From positions 186,001 through 250,000 of the forward strand of contig NZ_WNXC01000010.1 in the NCBI RefSeq assembly GCF_014172405.1: a stretch of 64,000 nucleotides of DNA. The letters are read 5' to 3'. The stretch comes from Pedobacter gandavensis. GTDB lineage: Bacteria > Bacteroidota > Bacteroidia > Sphingobacteriales > Sphingobacteriaceae. Each line of letters starts with the position of its first letter. Position 1 is the stretch's first letter. A program made the position numbers and the translations under genes. A model generated the notes under the pieces. The model was not told the DNA's origin. It ran no database searches and saw nothing but the letters and a program-made list of their open reading frames with translations. Shown here one piece after another: positions 8,978 to 17,469 of this stretch.

Positions 8978-9428
8978 TAGAATATATTTCTTGTCTATTT
9001 TTCTTTGGTTATTTTGTGCACAGCATCCCAGTCTATCCCCTTTATTTTATCGGTTTTTTCCTGCTTTCTGCTTCAAACTTCCAGCTCAGCGAAAAACACG
9101 CTGACCATTGAAATTATGAGGCAAAAGTACCTATATTCTACATAGAAGCGTGATAATTTTGAGCTAGAATCTTAAAAATTATGTCATGTTTGATTTCGGC
9201 AAATAAATGGAGAACAAAAGAGGTAGAACTACTCCAAGGCTGAATTATTTTGAAGCAGCCTTCGGGCTGCATCAAGATAATCCTATTGTCCTAACCTACC
9301 CTCTTTCTTAGGAGGATAAAAACAGTATTTAGCCAAGACGACGATGACTTATACCAACGAGGCTAAGATTTTGAATTATCCTTGCAAATTAAAAATAATC
9401 TGTATTTTGACTTTTCCAGGTATAAATT
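8978..9428. other. Intergenic region between divergent gap and TIM-barrel gene
   Basis: About 450 bases without a convincing gene. It holds the gap leader and promoter element (9122-9129, minus). It also has a small GC-rich hairpin with a TTCG loop at 9255-9270 (GCAGCC/GGCTGC). The hairpin is not followed by a T-run, so it is not an obvious terminator. No RNA gene was recognised. Confidence 0.5.
9122..9129 (-). promoter_or_regulatory. Bacteroidota -7 element for gap operon
   Basis: The minus strand reads TACTTTTG, an exact TAnnTTTG match. No good -33 TTTG is seen at the right distance, so support is partial. It implies a leader of about 140 bases that contains a short hairpin (AGCG, T-rich loop, CGCT). 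Confidence 0.4.
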
Positions 9429-10358
9429 ATGATGAATTACAATAGAAGAGATTTTTTGGGGACTACTGTGCTCGCAACAACCGCTACCCTTTTGACATCA
9501 ATGAAAGCAATTGAACCCGAAGAATTCATTTCTCCGAGAGCCGTTAAAGGTTTTTCATTGCACATTATGGCGCCTTACTGGGGCTTCCAGGGCTCTGTAA
9601 CCGATTTCTGCAAAAAGGCAAAACAGGATGGATATGATGGTGTGGAAATTCTATGGGCTACAGACATTGCTCAAGAGCTATTTACTGCACTAAAACAACA
9701 TCAACTTTCAGTAGGCTTTCTTTGTCGCGGGGACGAACCTGCTCCCGCAGCCCATTTTGCAACTTTCAAAAAGGTACTGAAAGAGGCCGCGGAGAACAAA
9801 TATCAGAAACCGCTTTACATCAATGTGCATTCCGGAAAGGACTTCTTTAAATATGAAGACAACAAAAAATTTATAGATTTTACGGTTCAATATGCCAAAG
9901 AAACGGGGGTTCCAATTTATCATGAAACCCACAGGTCCAGGATGCTTTATTCCGCACCAGCATCTTTACGATACCTGGAAGAAAACCCAGATCTGAGACT
10001 AACATTAGACATCTCTCATTGGTGCAATGTGAGTGAAAGCATGCTGGAAGACCAAAAAGAAACCGTTGACCTGGCACTTTCCCGCACAGACCATATACAC
10101 TCCCGTGTGGGGCATGAAGAAGGGCCACAAGTAAGCGATCCACGTGCACCAGAATGGAAGAATGCCGTAGCAGCACATTTCGCATGGTGGGATAAAGTAG
10201 TCGCCATAAAAAAACAACAAGGCAAAATCCTGACGATGTTAACCGAATTTGGGCCACCAAGTTACATGCCTACCCTTCCCTATACCAACCTTCCAGTTGC
10301 CAATCAATGGGAGATAAACACCTATATGATGCAAACCTGGAGAAAAAGGTATATGTAA
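9429..10358 (+). CDS. Tat-exported xylose-isomerase-like TIM-barrel protein
   Basis: 309 residues with an N-terminal twin-arginine export signal (MMNYNRRDFLGTTVLATTAT), then a TIM-barrel of the sugar phosphate isomerase/epimerase (AP endonuclease 2-like) superfamily. Visible metal-site-like segments are DGYDGVEILWA, NVHSGKDFF, IYHETHRSR, LTLDISHWCN and HIHSRVGHEEGP, which supply Glu/His/Asp ligands. Bacteroidota carry many periplasmic members whose substrates are unknown. It is monocistronic, with a strong terminator 28 bases after the stop. Confidence 0.85.
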   Translation: MMNYNRRDFLGTTVLATTATLLTSMKAIEPEEFISPRAVKGFSLHIMAPYWGFQGSVTDFCKKAKQDGYDGVEILWATDIAQELFTALKQHQLSVGFLCRGDEPAPAAHFATFKKVLKEAAENKYQKPLYINVHSGKDFFKYEDNKKFIDFTVQYAKETGVPIYHETHRSRMLYSAPASLRYLEENPDLRLTLDISHWCNVSESMLEDQKETVDLALSRTDHIHSRVGHEEGPQVSDPRAPEWKNAVAAHFAWWDKVVAIKKQQGKILTMLTEFGPPSYMPTLPYTNLPVANQWEINTYMMQTWRKRYM

Positions 10359-10385
10359 ATTCTAATGTTCCAATTCTTAGCAACA

Positions 10386-10423
10386 AAAACTTCCCTGTTT
10401 TATTTAGAACAGGGAAGTTTTTT
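10386..10423 (+). terminator. Rho-independent terminator after the TIM-barrel gene
   Basis: A perfect 14-bp stem (AAAACTTCCCTGTT with AACAGGGAAGTTTT) and an 8-base loop, ending in a T-run. Because the stem is A/T-flanked on both sides it may also work for the convergent opu operon that ends at 10476. Confidence 0.9.
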
Positions 10424-10475
10424 ATGATCAGGCAATGTTTCTCCTTAGGATAGGAGTTTGAAAAACCACCTCAAA

Positions 10476-11339
10476 TTACTCCGAGTCTGATTTTATAAAA
10501 GAACGCAATTGCATTTCCAGTTCCTGATGTTTACTTAACCATTCCTCTACTGCTGCTTTTTCATTGGTATTGTTTTCCAAAGCGGCCATTAATGAACCTA
10601 ATTCATCTTCATCCAATTGGAAGTTTCTAAAAAACTCTGCCACCTTTGGTTCTGCAGCAACAAAATGTTTGTTGGCTACCGTCTGAATGGTTTCTACCGC
10701 ACCAAAAACAGCTTTAGGATCATTCAAGAACTTCAACTTATAAGTACTAAAGATGTAATGTGGTGACCATCCGGTAATTACTACCGGTTTCTTTGCGTCA
10801 ATATTTTTCTTCAGCACAGCTAGCATTGCTGCTTCACTTGCCGATTGCAATTCCAGTTTTAAACCGTAATCCTTAATCGCTGCTTCTGCTTTGCTCATAA
10901 TTCCAGCACCTGCATCAATGCCCACAATTTTACCGTCAAACAATGCTGCATTTGCGTTTAACTCTTCAACACTGTTTATTTTAACATAATCAGGAACCAC
11001 AAAACCGATTCTTGCATTTTTAAAATTGGTACCTAAGACCTCCAGGTTTGCTCCAAATTTATCCAGATATTCTTTATGCGTTACCGGCATCCAGGTATCC
11101 AGGAAAACATCGGCATCACCACCGGCTACAGCGGCAAAAACTGGCGCCACATCGGCATTTTTCAATGCTACGGTATACCCTTCTTTTTCCAATAACGTTT
11201 TAGACAATTGCGTCATAGCTACACCTTCTGCCCAATTTACATAAGCTATGGTTACTTTTTTATCATTATTGGCTGGTCCGCATGAAGCGATCACACCAAT
11301 AACCAATGCGATTAATATACTACCTACTATCTTTTTCAT
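10476..11339 (-). CDS. opuAC: OpuAC-like glycine betaine-binding lipoprotein
   Basis: Substrate-binding component of a quaternary-amine/proline betaine ABC importer. The N-terminus is a lipoprotein signal ending in the lipobox IASC with Cys20, so it is membrane-anchored in the periplasm. The 287-residue length matches OpuAC. Aromatic residues likely to cage the trimethylammonium group are visible in YVNWAEGVA, LDTWMP and TGWSPHYIF. It is the last gene of the porin-ATPase-permease-binding protein operon, 67 bases after the permease. The exact substrate (betaine, choline, carnitine) cannot be decided from sequence. Confidence 0.92.
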   Translation of the reverse strand: MKKIVGSILIALVIGVIASCGPANNDKKVTIAYVNWAEGVAMTQLSKTLLEKEGYTVALKNADVAPVFAAVAGGDADVFLDTWMPVTHKEYLDKFGANLEVLGTNFKNARIGFVVPDYVKINSVEELNANAALFDGKIVGIDAGAGIMSKAEAAIKDYGLKLELQSASEAAMLAVLKKNIDAKKPVVITGWSPHYIFSTYKLKFLNDPKAVFGAVETIQTVANKHFVAAEPKVAEFFRNFQLDEDELGSLMAALENNTNEKAAVEEWLSKHQELEMQLRSFIKSDSE

Positions 11340-11406
11340 GTTGTGTTTTTTTTATATAATTTTCAAAACCAATGCATCATATCGTATGTCCCGAAGATAA
11401 AATCCC

Positions 11407-12234
11407 TTAAACTTTAGCGAGGTTTTTCGCTCCGAAAGACTGTGTAATCCTATCCAGGATCACGGCAAGAATGACGACGGCAATCCCTCCTTCAAAACCT
11501 AAACCGATTTTCAGCTGTGTAATACCTTTCAATACCACCTCACCTAATCCACCAGCCGCAATCATTGCAGAAACGACCACCATAGAAAGCGCCATCATGA
11601 TCGTTTGATTTACACCGGCCAAAATTGTTGGCAGTGCCAAAGGCAATTCCACCTTAAACAACAATTGACGAGGTGTAGCTCCAAAGGAGCGTGTGGCTTC
11701 TACGATAGATGGGGGCACCTGACTGATCCCTAAGGTGGTTAACCTCACTGCTGGAGGCATCGCAAAGATGACTGTTGCAAAAGCGCCGGGAACTTTCCCC
11801 AGGCCAAAGAAAAGTACCGCAGGAATCAGGTAAACGAATGCAGGCATGGTTTGCATTAAATCCAGTATAGGACGGATTACTTTTCCAGCCATAGGATTTT
11901 TTGCTGCCCAGATGCCCAGTGGAACGCCCATCAGTAAGGCTATAAATGCAGCGGATAAAATCAGTGCGAGCGTAGCCATCGTTTGCTCCCAATACCCCAT
12001 TCCCCAAATTAAACCTAGTCCGAGGATCGTAAAAACCGTTAAACCCCAGCCGGTACGTTTCCATGCTAAAAATGCGATTAAAGCGATCACCATATAAAAT
12101 GGAGGAAACATCAGTACCCATTCCACAGCATTAACGACAGATTCTACGACCACCTTAATCAGGTTAAAAAATGAACCGAAGTTGAGTGTCAGCCAGTTTA
12201 TAAATTGTTCTATATATGTCCCTATATGTATCAT
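11407..12234 (-). CDS. opuAB: OpuAB-like glycine betaine ABC permease
   Basis: Inner-membrane permease of 275 residues with about six hydrophobic helices and the BPD_transp_1 fold. The EAA-type cytoplasmic loop is seen in VEATRSFGATPRQLLFKVELPLALPTI (continuous over about residues 178-204), which couples to the ATPase. The C-terminal segment MVVVSAMIAAGGLGEVVLKGI is typical of ProW/OpuAB. Its start ATG overlaps the ATPase stop by one base, so translation is coupled. Confidence 0.94.
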   Translation of the reverse strand: MIHIGTYIEQFINWLTLNFGSFFNLIKVVVESVVNAVEWVLMFPPFYMVIALIAFLAWKRTGWGLTVFTILGLGLIWGMGYWEQTMATLALILSAAFIALLMGVPLGIWAAKNPMAGKVIRPILDLMQTMPAFVYLIPAVLFFGLGKVPGAFATVIFAMPPAVRLTTLGISQVPPSIVEATRSFGATPRQLLFKVELPLALPTILAGVNQTIMMALSMVVVSAMIAAGGLGEVVLKGITQLKIGLGFEGGIAVVILAVILDRITQSFGAKNLAKV

Positions 12235-13472
12235 TATAAAATTTCTTTTTGAAGGTTATCAATTGTATTTCCCGTAACGTTTTCCCATGAAGCTCCTGTT
12301 GTTTCAATCAACAAAGAGGTTTGGGCAACGATTCCGATTAGTTTATTTGTTTTTTCATCCACCACAGGTACTGCTCTTCCATTTTCTGCGATAAAGGGCA
12401 GCATTTGTTCTACAGTAGTTTCCGGATAAGCAACTGGAATATCTTTGATGATTGCTTTTTCAATAGAAGTTTCTTTTTGAGCTTTCAAGTCTAAAAGATC
12501 TTTCAGATATACAAAGCCAAGGAAATGTTTATCCACCGACACTGCCGGTAAAGTGGTTAAGCCGGAGGTACGCATTTTACGTAAACTTCCTTCTACCCCA
12601 TCCTTTTTGAAAATCGCTACGGTAGGCTTTTCAAAAAGCAAACTTGCCGCAGTAATAATCGATTTACGGTCTACTTTTTCAACAAAAGAAGCCACATAAT
12701 CTGTTGCTGGATTTGTTAAAATATCTTCTGGTGTACCTATTTGTATAATTTCTCCATCTTTCATGATTGCAATGCGATCTCCTAAACGAATTGCTTCATC
12801 CAAATCGTGGGTAATAAAAACAATTGTTCTGTGCATTTTCTCCTGCAAGTCAATCAGCTCATCCTGCATTTGCGTACGGATCAGTGGATCCAGCGCAGAA
12901 AAGGCCTCATCCATCAGTAGAATTTCTGGATCATTGGCTAAAGCCCTGGCCAGACCAACACGCTGTTGCATCCCACCGGAAAGCTCGCCGGTATGTTGAT
13001 TTTCATAACCACGAAGGCTCACCATCTCAATCACTGCTTTCGCTTTTTCCTCTCTTTCTGCTTTCGGGACATCTTGCAATTCAAGTCCGAATGCTACATT
13101 CTCTAATACCGTACGGTGCGGCAGCAGTCCGAAATTTTGAAATACCATCGCCATTTCTTTACGACGGACAGCCTGTAATTCCAGGTCGCCCAGACTGGTA
13201 ATGTTTCTATGATTTAAAATTACGCTCCCTGCTGTTGGTTCAATTAACCTATTCAGGCAACGCAACAAACTTGATTTACCGCTTCCAGATAGTCCCATGA
13301 TCACAAAGAACTCTCCTTGTTCAATGCTGAAGCTGGCATTCTTTACCGCTACAGTACAACCTGTTTCTTTGAGAATCTCCGCTTTGGACTTTCCTTGCTT
13401 TAATAAGGAAAGTGCGGTTTCTTTTTCCTTCCCAAAAATCAGGGTAAGGTCTTCTATTTTAAGTTTAGACAT
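12234..13472 (-). CDS. opuAA: OpuAA-like glycine betaine ABC ATPase with CBS domains
   Basis: 412-residue ATPase with the ProV/OpuAA N-terminal extension. Walker A GLSGSGKS is at residues 60-67, the signature LSGGMQQRVGLARAL near 160-175, and Walker B EILLMDEAFSALDP follows. The C-terminal third (about 275-400) holds a pair of CBS motifs, which in OpuA sense ionic strength and gate transport. It lies 16 bases after the porin gene and overlaps the permease, so osmotic control at both transcript and protein level is plausible. Confidence 0.95.
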   Translation of the reverse strand: MSKLKIEDLTLIFGKEKETALSLLKQGKSKAEILKETGCTVAVKNASFSIEQGEFFVIMGLSGSGKSSLLRCLNRLIEPTAGSVILNHRNITSLGDLELQAVRRKEMAMVFQNFGLLPHRTVLENVAFGLELQDVPKAEREEKAKAVIEMVSLRGYENQHTGELSGGMQQRVGLARALANDPEILLMDEAFSALDPLIRTQMQDELIDLQEKMHRTIVFITHDLDEAIRLGDRIAIMKDGEIIQIGTPEDILTNPATDYVASFVEKVDRKSIITAASLLFEKPTVAIFKKDGVEGSLRKMRTSGLTTLPAVSVDKHFLGFVYLKDLLDLKAQKETSIEKAIIKDIPVAYPETTVEQMLPFIAENGRAVPVVDEKTNKLIGIVAQTSLLIETTGASWENVTGNTIDNLQKEIL

Positions 13473-13488
13473 TTCGATAGATTTGATG

Positions 13489-14778
13489 TTAAAAGTAATA
13501 GCCGATATTAATGTTAAAACGACTGTGCCATTTGGCGTCTGGATTTCCTGCAGCTAGGCCATTTTGCCATTCAGGACCTAACCATGGTTGATTTTTTCCT
13601 GCTGCCCAATCCACATAAGTGATCAGGTTACCTGCATTAAGCATCATTCCCAATACATTCATTTGTGTATCAGTTGCCCCTTGCAGTGTCTTATCCATGT
13701 AGGAATAATTTTCATAAAAGGTGATCGAACTTACCGGACCAATTTTCACTGGTTGGGTAAAGGCGACAGATGCGGTATGCAGGTATGCTTTTGTGGCCAC
13801 ATCATAAGTGGAACCATAAGCGCCCAGATTTACGCTGTGGTTATATTGTGTCGAATCGGCCAGATGGTATTGATAATACATGGATTGCAGTTTCAGGTTG
13901 AACTTTCCAAAAGTCAGGTCGGTATGTATTGCTGCTGCCCATCTGGAGCCCATATTTCCGGTAGGAATGTTGTAAACACCCCCTAGCATTCCAGAAATAC
14001 CAATTCGTTTATTTTCTGAGAGTAAATATTCTGTTTTTATGTTCCCTTGGTTTACCTCTTTATTTCTGCCGGCAACATCATAAGAATATCGCGAAGGATC
14101 GATACTGGTTTTATCGCCAAAATCTAATTCCATTGCACTTTTAAAGAAGGCCAAATCATACATCCAGCGGTTGCTGCGTTGATGAAACCTGATTCCCATG
14201 GATGCCTTATCTTCAAAGCCCAGGTAATAAGGAAGGTTAAAAAACCAGTTGTGAGAGTTATATGTCGTGTTCCCGAAGGGATTCTGAACTAATCCAATAG
14301 CTAGATTGGTACTGTCATTGAAGTGATAGGTTAAATACCCATCTTTTAAAAAAGAACCGCCGGAGGCTTTAGCATAAAACCGATATTCTGCATGGAAATC
14401 GAGTTTTTTATGGGAGGCATCTACATTGATTCTGAACATATCCAGTCCAAAATCTCCGCCTCTTTTTACTTGTTCTTTTTTCCAGGAGGAAAGGTTGTAG
14501 TTGAACCTTAATGCACCTCCGATTTTGAGTGTAGGCTGATCTGCCTGTTTTATGGAATCTGCCCTTTTTGCCTGGCCAATTGTATCTCTGTGTTTAATCG
14601 CATCTGACTTGTTCTTGGGAGATGCCTTATTTGCCCGGCCTCTAGTAGCAACTGCCCTTGACGAATCTGGCGCTAAGACAATTTCTGGTGGTATTAGTAT
14701 TGGATCCTGCGCAAATGCGGCAAAAGGGGCAATAAAAAATAGTATTAAACAGCCTGTAAGCTGTGTGGGTTTTACCAT
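13489..14778 (-). CDS. Outer-membrane porin-like beta-barrel at the head of the betaine operon
   Basis: 429 residues with a signal peptide ending near AFAQD (about residue 24). A linker is rich in Lys/Arg/Asp, followed by a long run of alternating-hydrophobicity strands that ends in NINIGYYF, a typical aromatic C-terminal beta-barrel signal. Segments such as FHAEYRFYAKASGG and GLVQNPFGNTTYNSH resemble phosphate-selective-porin/OprP-like barrels. It is the first gene of an operon with opuAA-opuAB-opuAC (16-base gap), suggesting that it admits betaine or a related osmolyte through the outer membrane. That role is inferred. Confidence 0.8.
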   Translation of the reverse strand: MVKPTQLTGCLILFFIAPFAAFAQDPILIPPEIVLAPDSSRAVATRGRANKASPKNKSDAIKHRDTIGQAKRADSIKQADQPTLKIGGALRFNYNLSSWKKEQVKRGGDFGLDMFRINVDASHKKLDFHAEYRFYAKASGGSFLKDGYLTYHFNDSTNLAIGLVQNPFGNTTYNSHNWFFNLPYYLGFEDKASMGIRFHQRSNRWMYDLAFFKSAMELDFGDKTSIDPSRYSYDVAGRNKEVNQGNIKTEYLLSENKRIGISGMLGGVYNIPTGNMGSRWAAAIHTDLTFGKFNLKLQSMYYQYHLADSTQYNHSVNLGAYGSTYDVATKAYLHTASVAFTQPVKIGPVSSITFYENYSYMDKTLQGATDTQMNVLGMMLNAGNLITYVDWAAGKNQPWLGPEWQNGLAAGNPDAKWHSRFNINIGYYF

Positions 14779-14959
14779 AATAAGTAATTAATACAAATCA
14801 GTTCCATTACTGTTTGTAATCAAATGCTTTAAATAAAACATTAAATGAAAATCAGGGGGCAATCCCCTTAGACATTTGAACAGATTTACACCTGTTTCTT
14901 TTTAAGAAAATAACGCGCAAATTACGATGAATTCGCTGAGGTTTAAATTAAAAACATGA

Positions 14960-14990
14960 CAAAGGTAGGAAAAATAACCCTAAAAACCAA
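14960..14990 (-). promoter_or_regulatory. Bacteroidota promoter of the porin-opu operon
   Basis: The minus strand shows TTGG (14990-14987), a 19-base spacer and TACCTTTG (14967-14960), an exact TAnnTTTG -7 element. Spacing matches the Bacteroidota -33/-7 consensus. Transcription would start near 14955, leaving a leader of about 175 bases before the porin ATG. Confidence 0.65.
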
Positions 14991-15066
14991 GTCAACTGCC
15001 AAATTAGGCCCCCGGTAACGGGGATACACCTGACCAGAATATGATATAAAATGGGGAATAAAACCC

Positions 15067-15074
15067 TACTTTTG
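15067..15074 (+). promoter_or_regulatory. Bacteroidota -7 element of the HD-domain gene
   Basis: TACTTTTG matches TAnnTTTG exactly and lies 27 bases before the ATG at 15102, giving a very short leader. No clear -33 TTTG is seen. Confidence 0.45.
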
Positions 15075-15101
15075 GCGTGTTAAAAAACAACAATTAGCCT
15101 T

Positions 15102-15695
15102 ATGAATTTAACAGATTTGGCCAAACAAATGGCCTTCATCCACGAAATTGACAAACTCAAATATATACAGCGAAAAACCCGTCTATTCAACAGTGAGCGT
15201 CATGAAAACGATGCAGAGCACAGCTGGCACCTGGCCATGATGGCCATGGTTCTTGCCGAACACGCCAATGAGAAAGTAGACATTATGAAAGTAGTCAAGA
15301 TGTTGTTAATTCATGATATTGTAGAGATTGATTCTGGGGATATTTTTTTATACGACAGTCAGGCGAATCACGACAATACTGCCGAAGAACAAAAGGCTGC
15401 AGTGCGAATTTTTGGCCTTTTACCCGATCAACAAGCAGAAGAATTTATTTCACTATGGGAAGAATTCGAAGCCGGAATCACTGCCGAATCTAAGTTCGCG
15501 AAGTCTATTGACCGACTAGAACCAGTCCTTCAAAACGTCTCAAATGAAGGTGGAACCTGGAGCGAATATGAAGTAAAATATGATACAGTGATCAAAAAAA
15601 CAAGTAAAATGAAGGACGGTTCTCAGGTATTATGGGACCATACCAACTACTTATTTGAAGAAAGTATCAGCAGGGGAATATTGAAGAAAGATTAA
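15102..15695 (+). CDS. HD-domain phosphohydrolase (YfbR/HDDC2-like)
   Basis: 197-residue metal-dependent hydrolase. The HD-superfamily ligands are visible as HENDAEHSWHLAMMA (about residues 32-46) and the HD pair in LLIHDIVEIDSGD (about 69-81). Length and the NDAEHSWHLA motif match the YfbR/HDDC2 group, whose studied members are 5'-deoxynucleotidases. Specificity here is inferred from family only. It is monocistronic, divergent from the porin/opu operon. Confidence 0.85.
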   Translation: MNLTDLAKQMAFIHEIDKLKYIQRKTRLFNSERHENDAEHSWHLAMMAMVLAEHANEKVDIMKVVKMLLIHDIVEIDSGDIFLYDSQANHDNTAEEQKAAVRIFGLLPDQQAEEFISLWEEFEAGITAESKFAKSIDRLEPVLQNVSNEGGTWSEYEVKYDTVIKKTSKMKDGSQVLWDHTNYLFEESISRGILKKD

Positions 15696-16010
15696 AACCT
15701 TTTGATCTTTCTGTACTCATCCTCCCCCAATTCCTTTCCTATTGCAAACAGCTCGTATTCAGCAGCGCTGAAGCTGCATTGAGTATGAGGTCAGAATTTA
15801 TAGGGTTCTAGCAGGCTTCTTCTAGGGGTTTGCTAGGGCCTAACCCAGCATATAGCCCTATTAACGGCGCTTTAATTCCCTAAAGAAGCAAGGTCAAAGC
15901 TTTAAAAAATACAGGCTCATATCGGACGCTTATTGGATTCTTTTAGTTACCTTCATCAAGTCTCCTCAAAGAAACAACCAACTCGCTACCAAACCATTAA
16001 CCTCTTCATT

Positions 16011-16847
16011 ATGGCCATCGCTTTAAACGGTCCACAAGGACATTTCAGTGGAAAAATTGGAAACCTCGTTTTCTATATGTTAAATGGTATTCCTGTGGTA
16101 CGCCGTATTGGGCGTGTAGGAAAACCCAGTCGAGCTCAGCTCGCGAATCATTCTTCCATGTCTGTAACCAATAAATTATTAGCATCCATGAAAGGCTTTA
16201 TTAAGCTTGGTTATGGACTACAGGCAAAAGGAACCCCACAAAATGCCCATAATCTGGCAACGTCCTATCACAAAAAACATGCTTTAACAGGTGAATACCC
16301 CAATATTAAAGTCGACTATAGTAAAGTAATATTGAGTAAGGGATTGGTTCCGGTTGCCGATGATCTGAAAATAGTAAAAACATCAACAGGGCTTGAAATC
16401 AGCTGGAATCCAACATATGAAGCAAAGGAAACACGCTATGACGATATTGTCATGGTGATGCTTTGCTATCCAGAATCAGATAAAGGTACTGAATACCTAA
16501 ATATTGCCAGAAGAGAGGAAGGGAAATGTTTTATTGGATTGAGTGAACATCACCTCCAGCAACAAATAGAACCATACATCAGTTTCAGGTCTGCTGACGG
16601 AGAAAAAGTCTCTGACAGTACCTATTTGGGTAATATAAACGGCGAACAAGAGCGCCCAGAGGAAAGAAATAATCGAGAAAAATACAATCAGGTATCGAAA
16701 AGATTTGATCAGGTGGCCAATATTTACCACAGTCAGCTCAAAGAAAATGACGTGGATCAGCTGAACAGTAAAGCTTTCCGACATCTTCGAAAGGAGTATC
16801 AAGTATTAAAAGAAAAACTAGAGCGGACTCCTGGGAAACCTGGCTAA
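16011..16847 (+). CDS. DUF6266 family protein
   Basis: About 278 residues. The N-terminus MAIALNGPQGHFSGKIGNLVFY with following RRIGRVGKPSRAQLANH is characteristic of DUF6266, a Bacteroidota family common in Pedobacter and of unknown function. I chose the ATG at 16011 because family members start just before this glycine-rich segment; the open frame extends upstream to an ATG at 15933 with a non-conserved sequence. The middle has a fibronectin-like beta-sandwich character (VKTSTGLEISWNPTYE). The C-terminal 60 residues are highly charged and helical. It has no operon partner. Confidence 0.7.
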   Translation: MAIALNGPQGHFSGKIGNLVFYMLNGIPVVRRIGRVGKPSRAQLANHSSMSVTNKLLASMKGFIKLGYGLQAKGTPQNAHNLATSYHKKHALTGEYPNIKVDYSKVILSKGLVPVADDLKIVKTSTGLEISWNPTYEAKETRYDDIVMVMLCYPESDKGTEYLNIARREEGKCFIGLSEHHLQQQIEPYISFRSADGEKVSDSTYLGNINGEQERPEERNNREKYNQVSKRFDQVANIYHSQLKENDVDQLNSKAFRHLRKEYQVLKEKLERTPGKPG

Positions 16848-16971
16848 TTGTTTCAAATTCTTAATTTCCCTGCATTAAAACAACTTTAAATGTATCTCTT
16901 TCCGGGTACATAATAGGCTATTTTAGCCTTGAATTTCGTATTTTAGTTCTTCATAAGTAAAGCGACAAAAG

Positions 16972-17421
16972 ATGAAAACAGCAGCACTTGAGCTAGAATA
17001 CCTATTGGATGCAACGGTTTCCAAGGTATGGGAGGCATTGACCAAAAATGCCCTTATGGAGAAATGGTATTTTAATCTGGCAGAATTTAAGCCCGAAATC
17101 GGTTTTGAGTTCCAATTTTATGGTTCAAAAGACGACACCCGATACCTTCACCTTTGCAAAGTGACAGAGGTAATTCCAGAGAAGAAGCTAAGCTACACCT
17201 GGAAATACGATCAATTTCCGGGCGAAACGACGGTTAGCTTTATGCTATTTGATATTGAAGGAAAAACCCGGTTAAAACTGAGTCATAGCGGAATAGAAAG
17301 CTTCGGCACTGAAAACCCGGACTTATCGAGGGCATCATTTGAACAAGGCTGGACTTATATTCTGGGCACATCGTTAAAGAATTTCATTGAAAACCGACAC
17401 GAAATAACCCATAACCTGTAG
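16972..17421 (+). CDS. SRPBCC / AHSA1-like protein
   Basis: 149-residue START-like helix-grip protein. The N-terminal pattern YLLDATVSKVWEALTKNALMEKWYF and C-terminal RASFEQGWTYILGTSLKNFIE are standard for the Activator of Hsp90 ATPase 1-like family. These are small ligand-binding proteins of mostly unknown ligand; a chaperone role does not follow for bacterial members. The MFS gene starts 48 bases downstream on the same strand and may be cotranscribed. Confidence 0.85.
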   Translation: MKTAALELEYLLDATVSKVWEALTKNALMEKWYFNLAEFKPEIGFEFQFYGSKDDTRYLHLCKVTEVIPEKKLSYTWKYDQFPGETTVSFMLFDIEGKTRLKLSHSGIESFGTENPDLSRASFEQGWTYILGTSLKNFIENRHEITHNL

Positions 17422-17469
17422 GATCAGGGAAAAAAGCAATAACTTGCGCCTTCAAATCCTAAAAATTTT

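Larger units (their letters stand above)
14779..15101. other. Intergenic leader region between porin/opu operon and HD gene
   Basis: About 320 bases. On the minus strand it contains a roughly 175-base leader of the porin/opu operon with two small stem-loops: AGGGG/CCCCT at 14853-14868, and AACAG/CTGTT around 14879-14896. On the plus strand it holds the -7 element of the HD-domain gene. No known riboswitch class was recognised. Confidence 0.5.

Noticed and set aside
9255..9270. TTCG-loop hairpin as a terminator
   Set aside because: Short 6-bp stem, no T-run on either strand, and no gene ends nearby.
9880..10260. Overlapping antisense open frames inside the TIM-barrel gene
   Set aside because: They mirror the codon pattern of a clear plus-strand gene and show no domain. 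The same applies to other antisense open frames, such as those in the opu and adk genes.
14853..14896. Riboswitch in the porin/opu leader
   Set aside because: Two small stem-loops are present, but they match no riboswitch consensus that I know. Recorded only as a structured leader.
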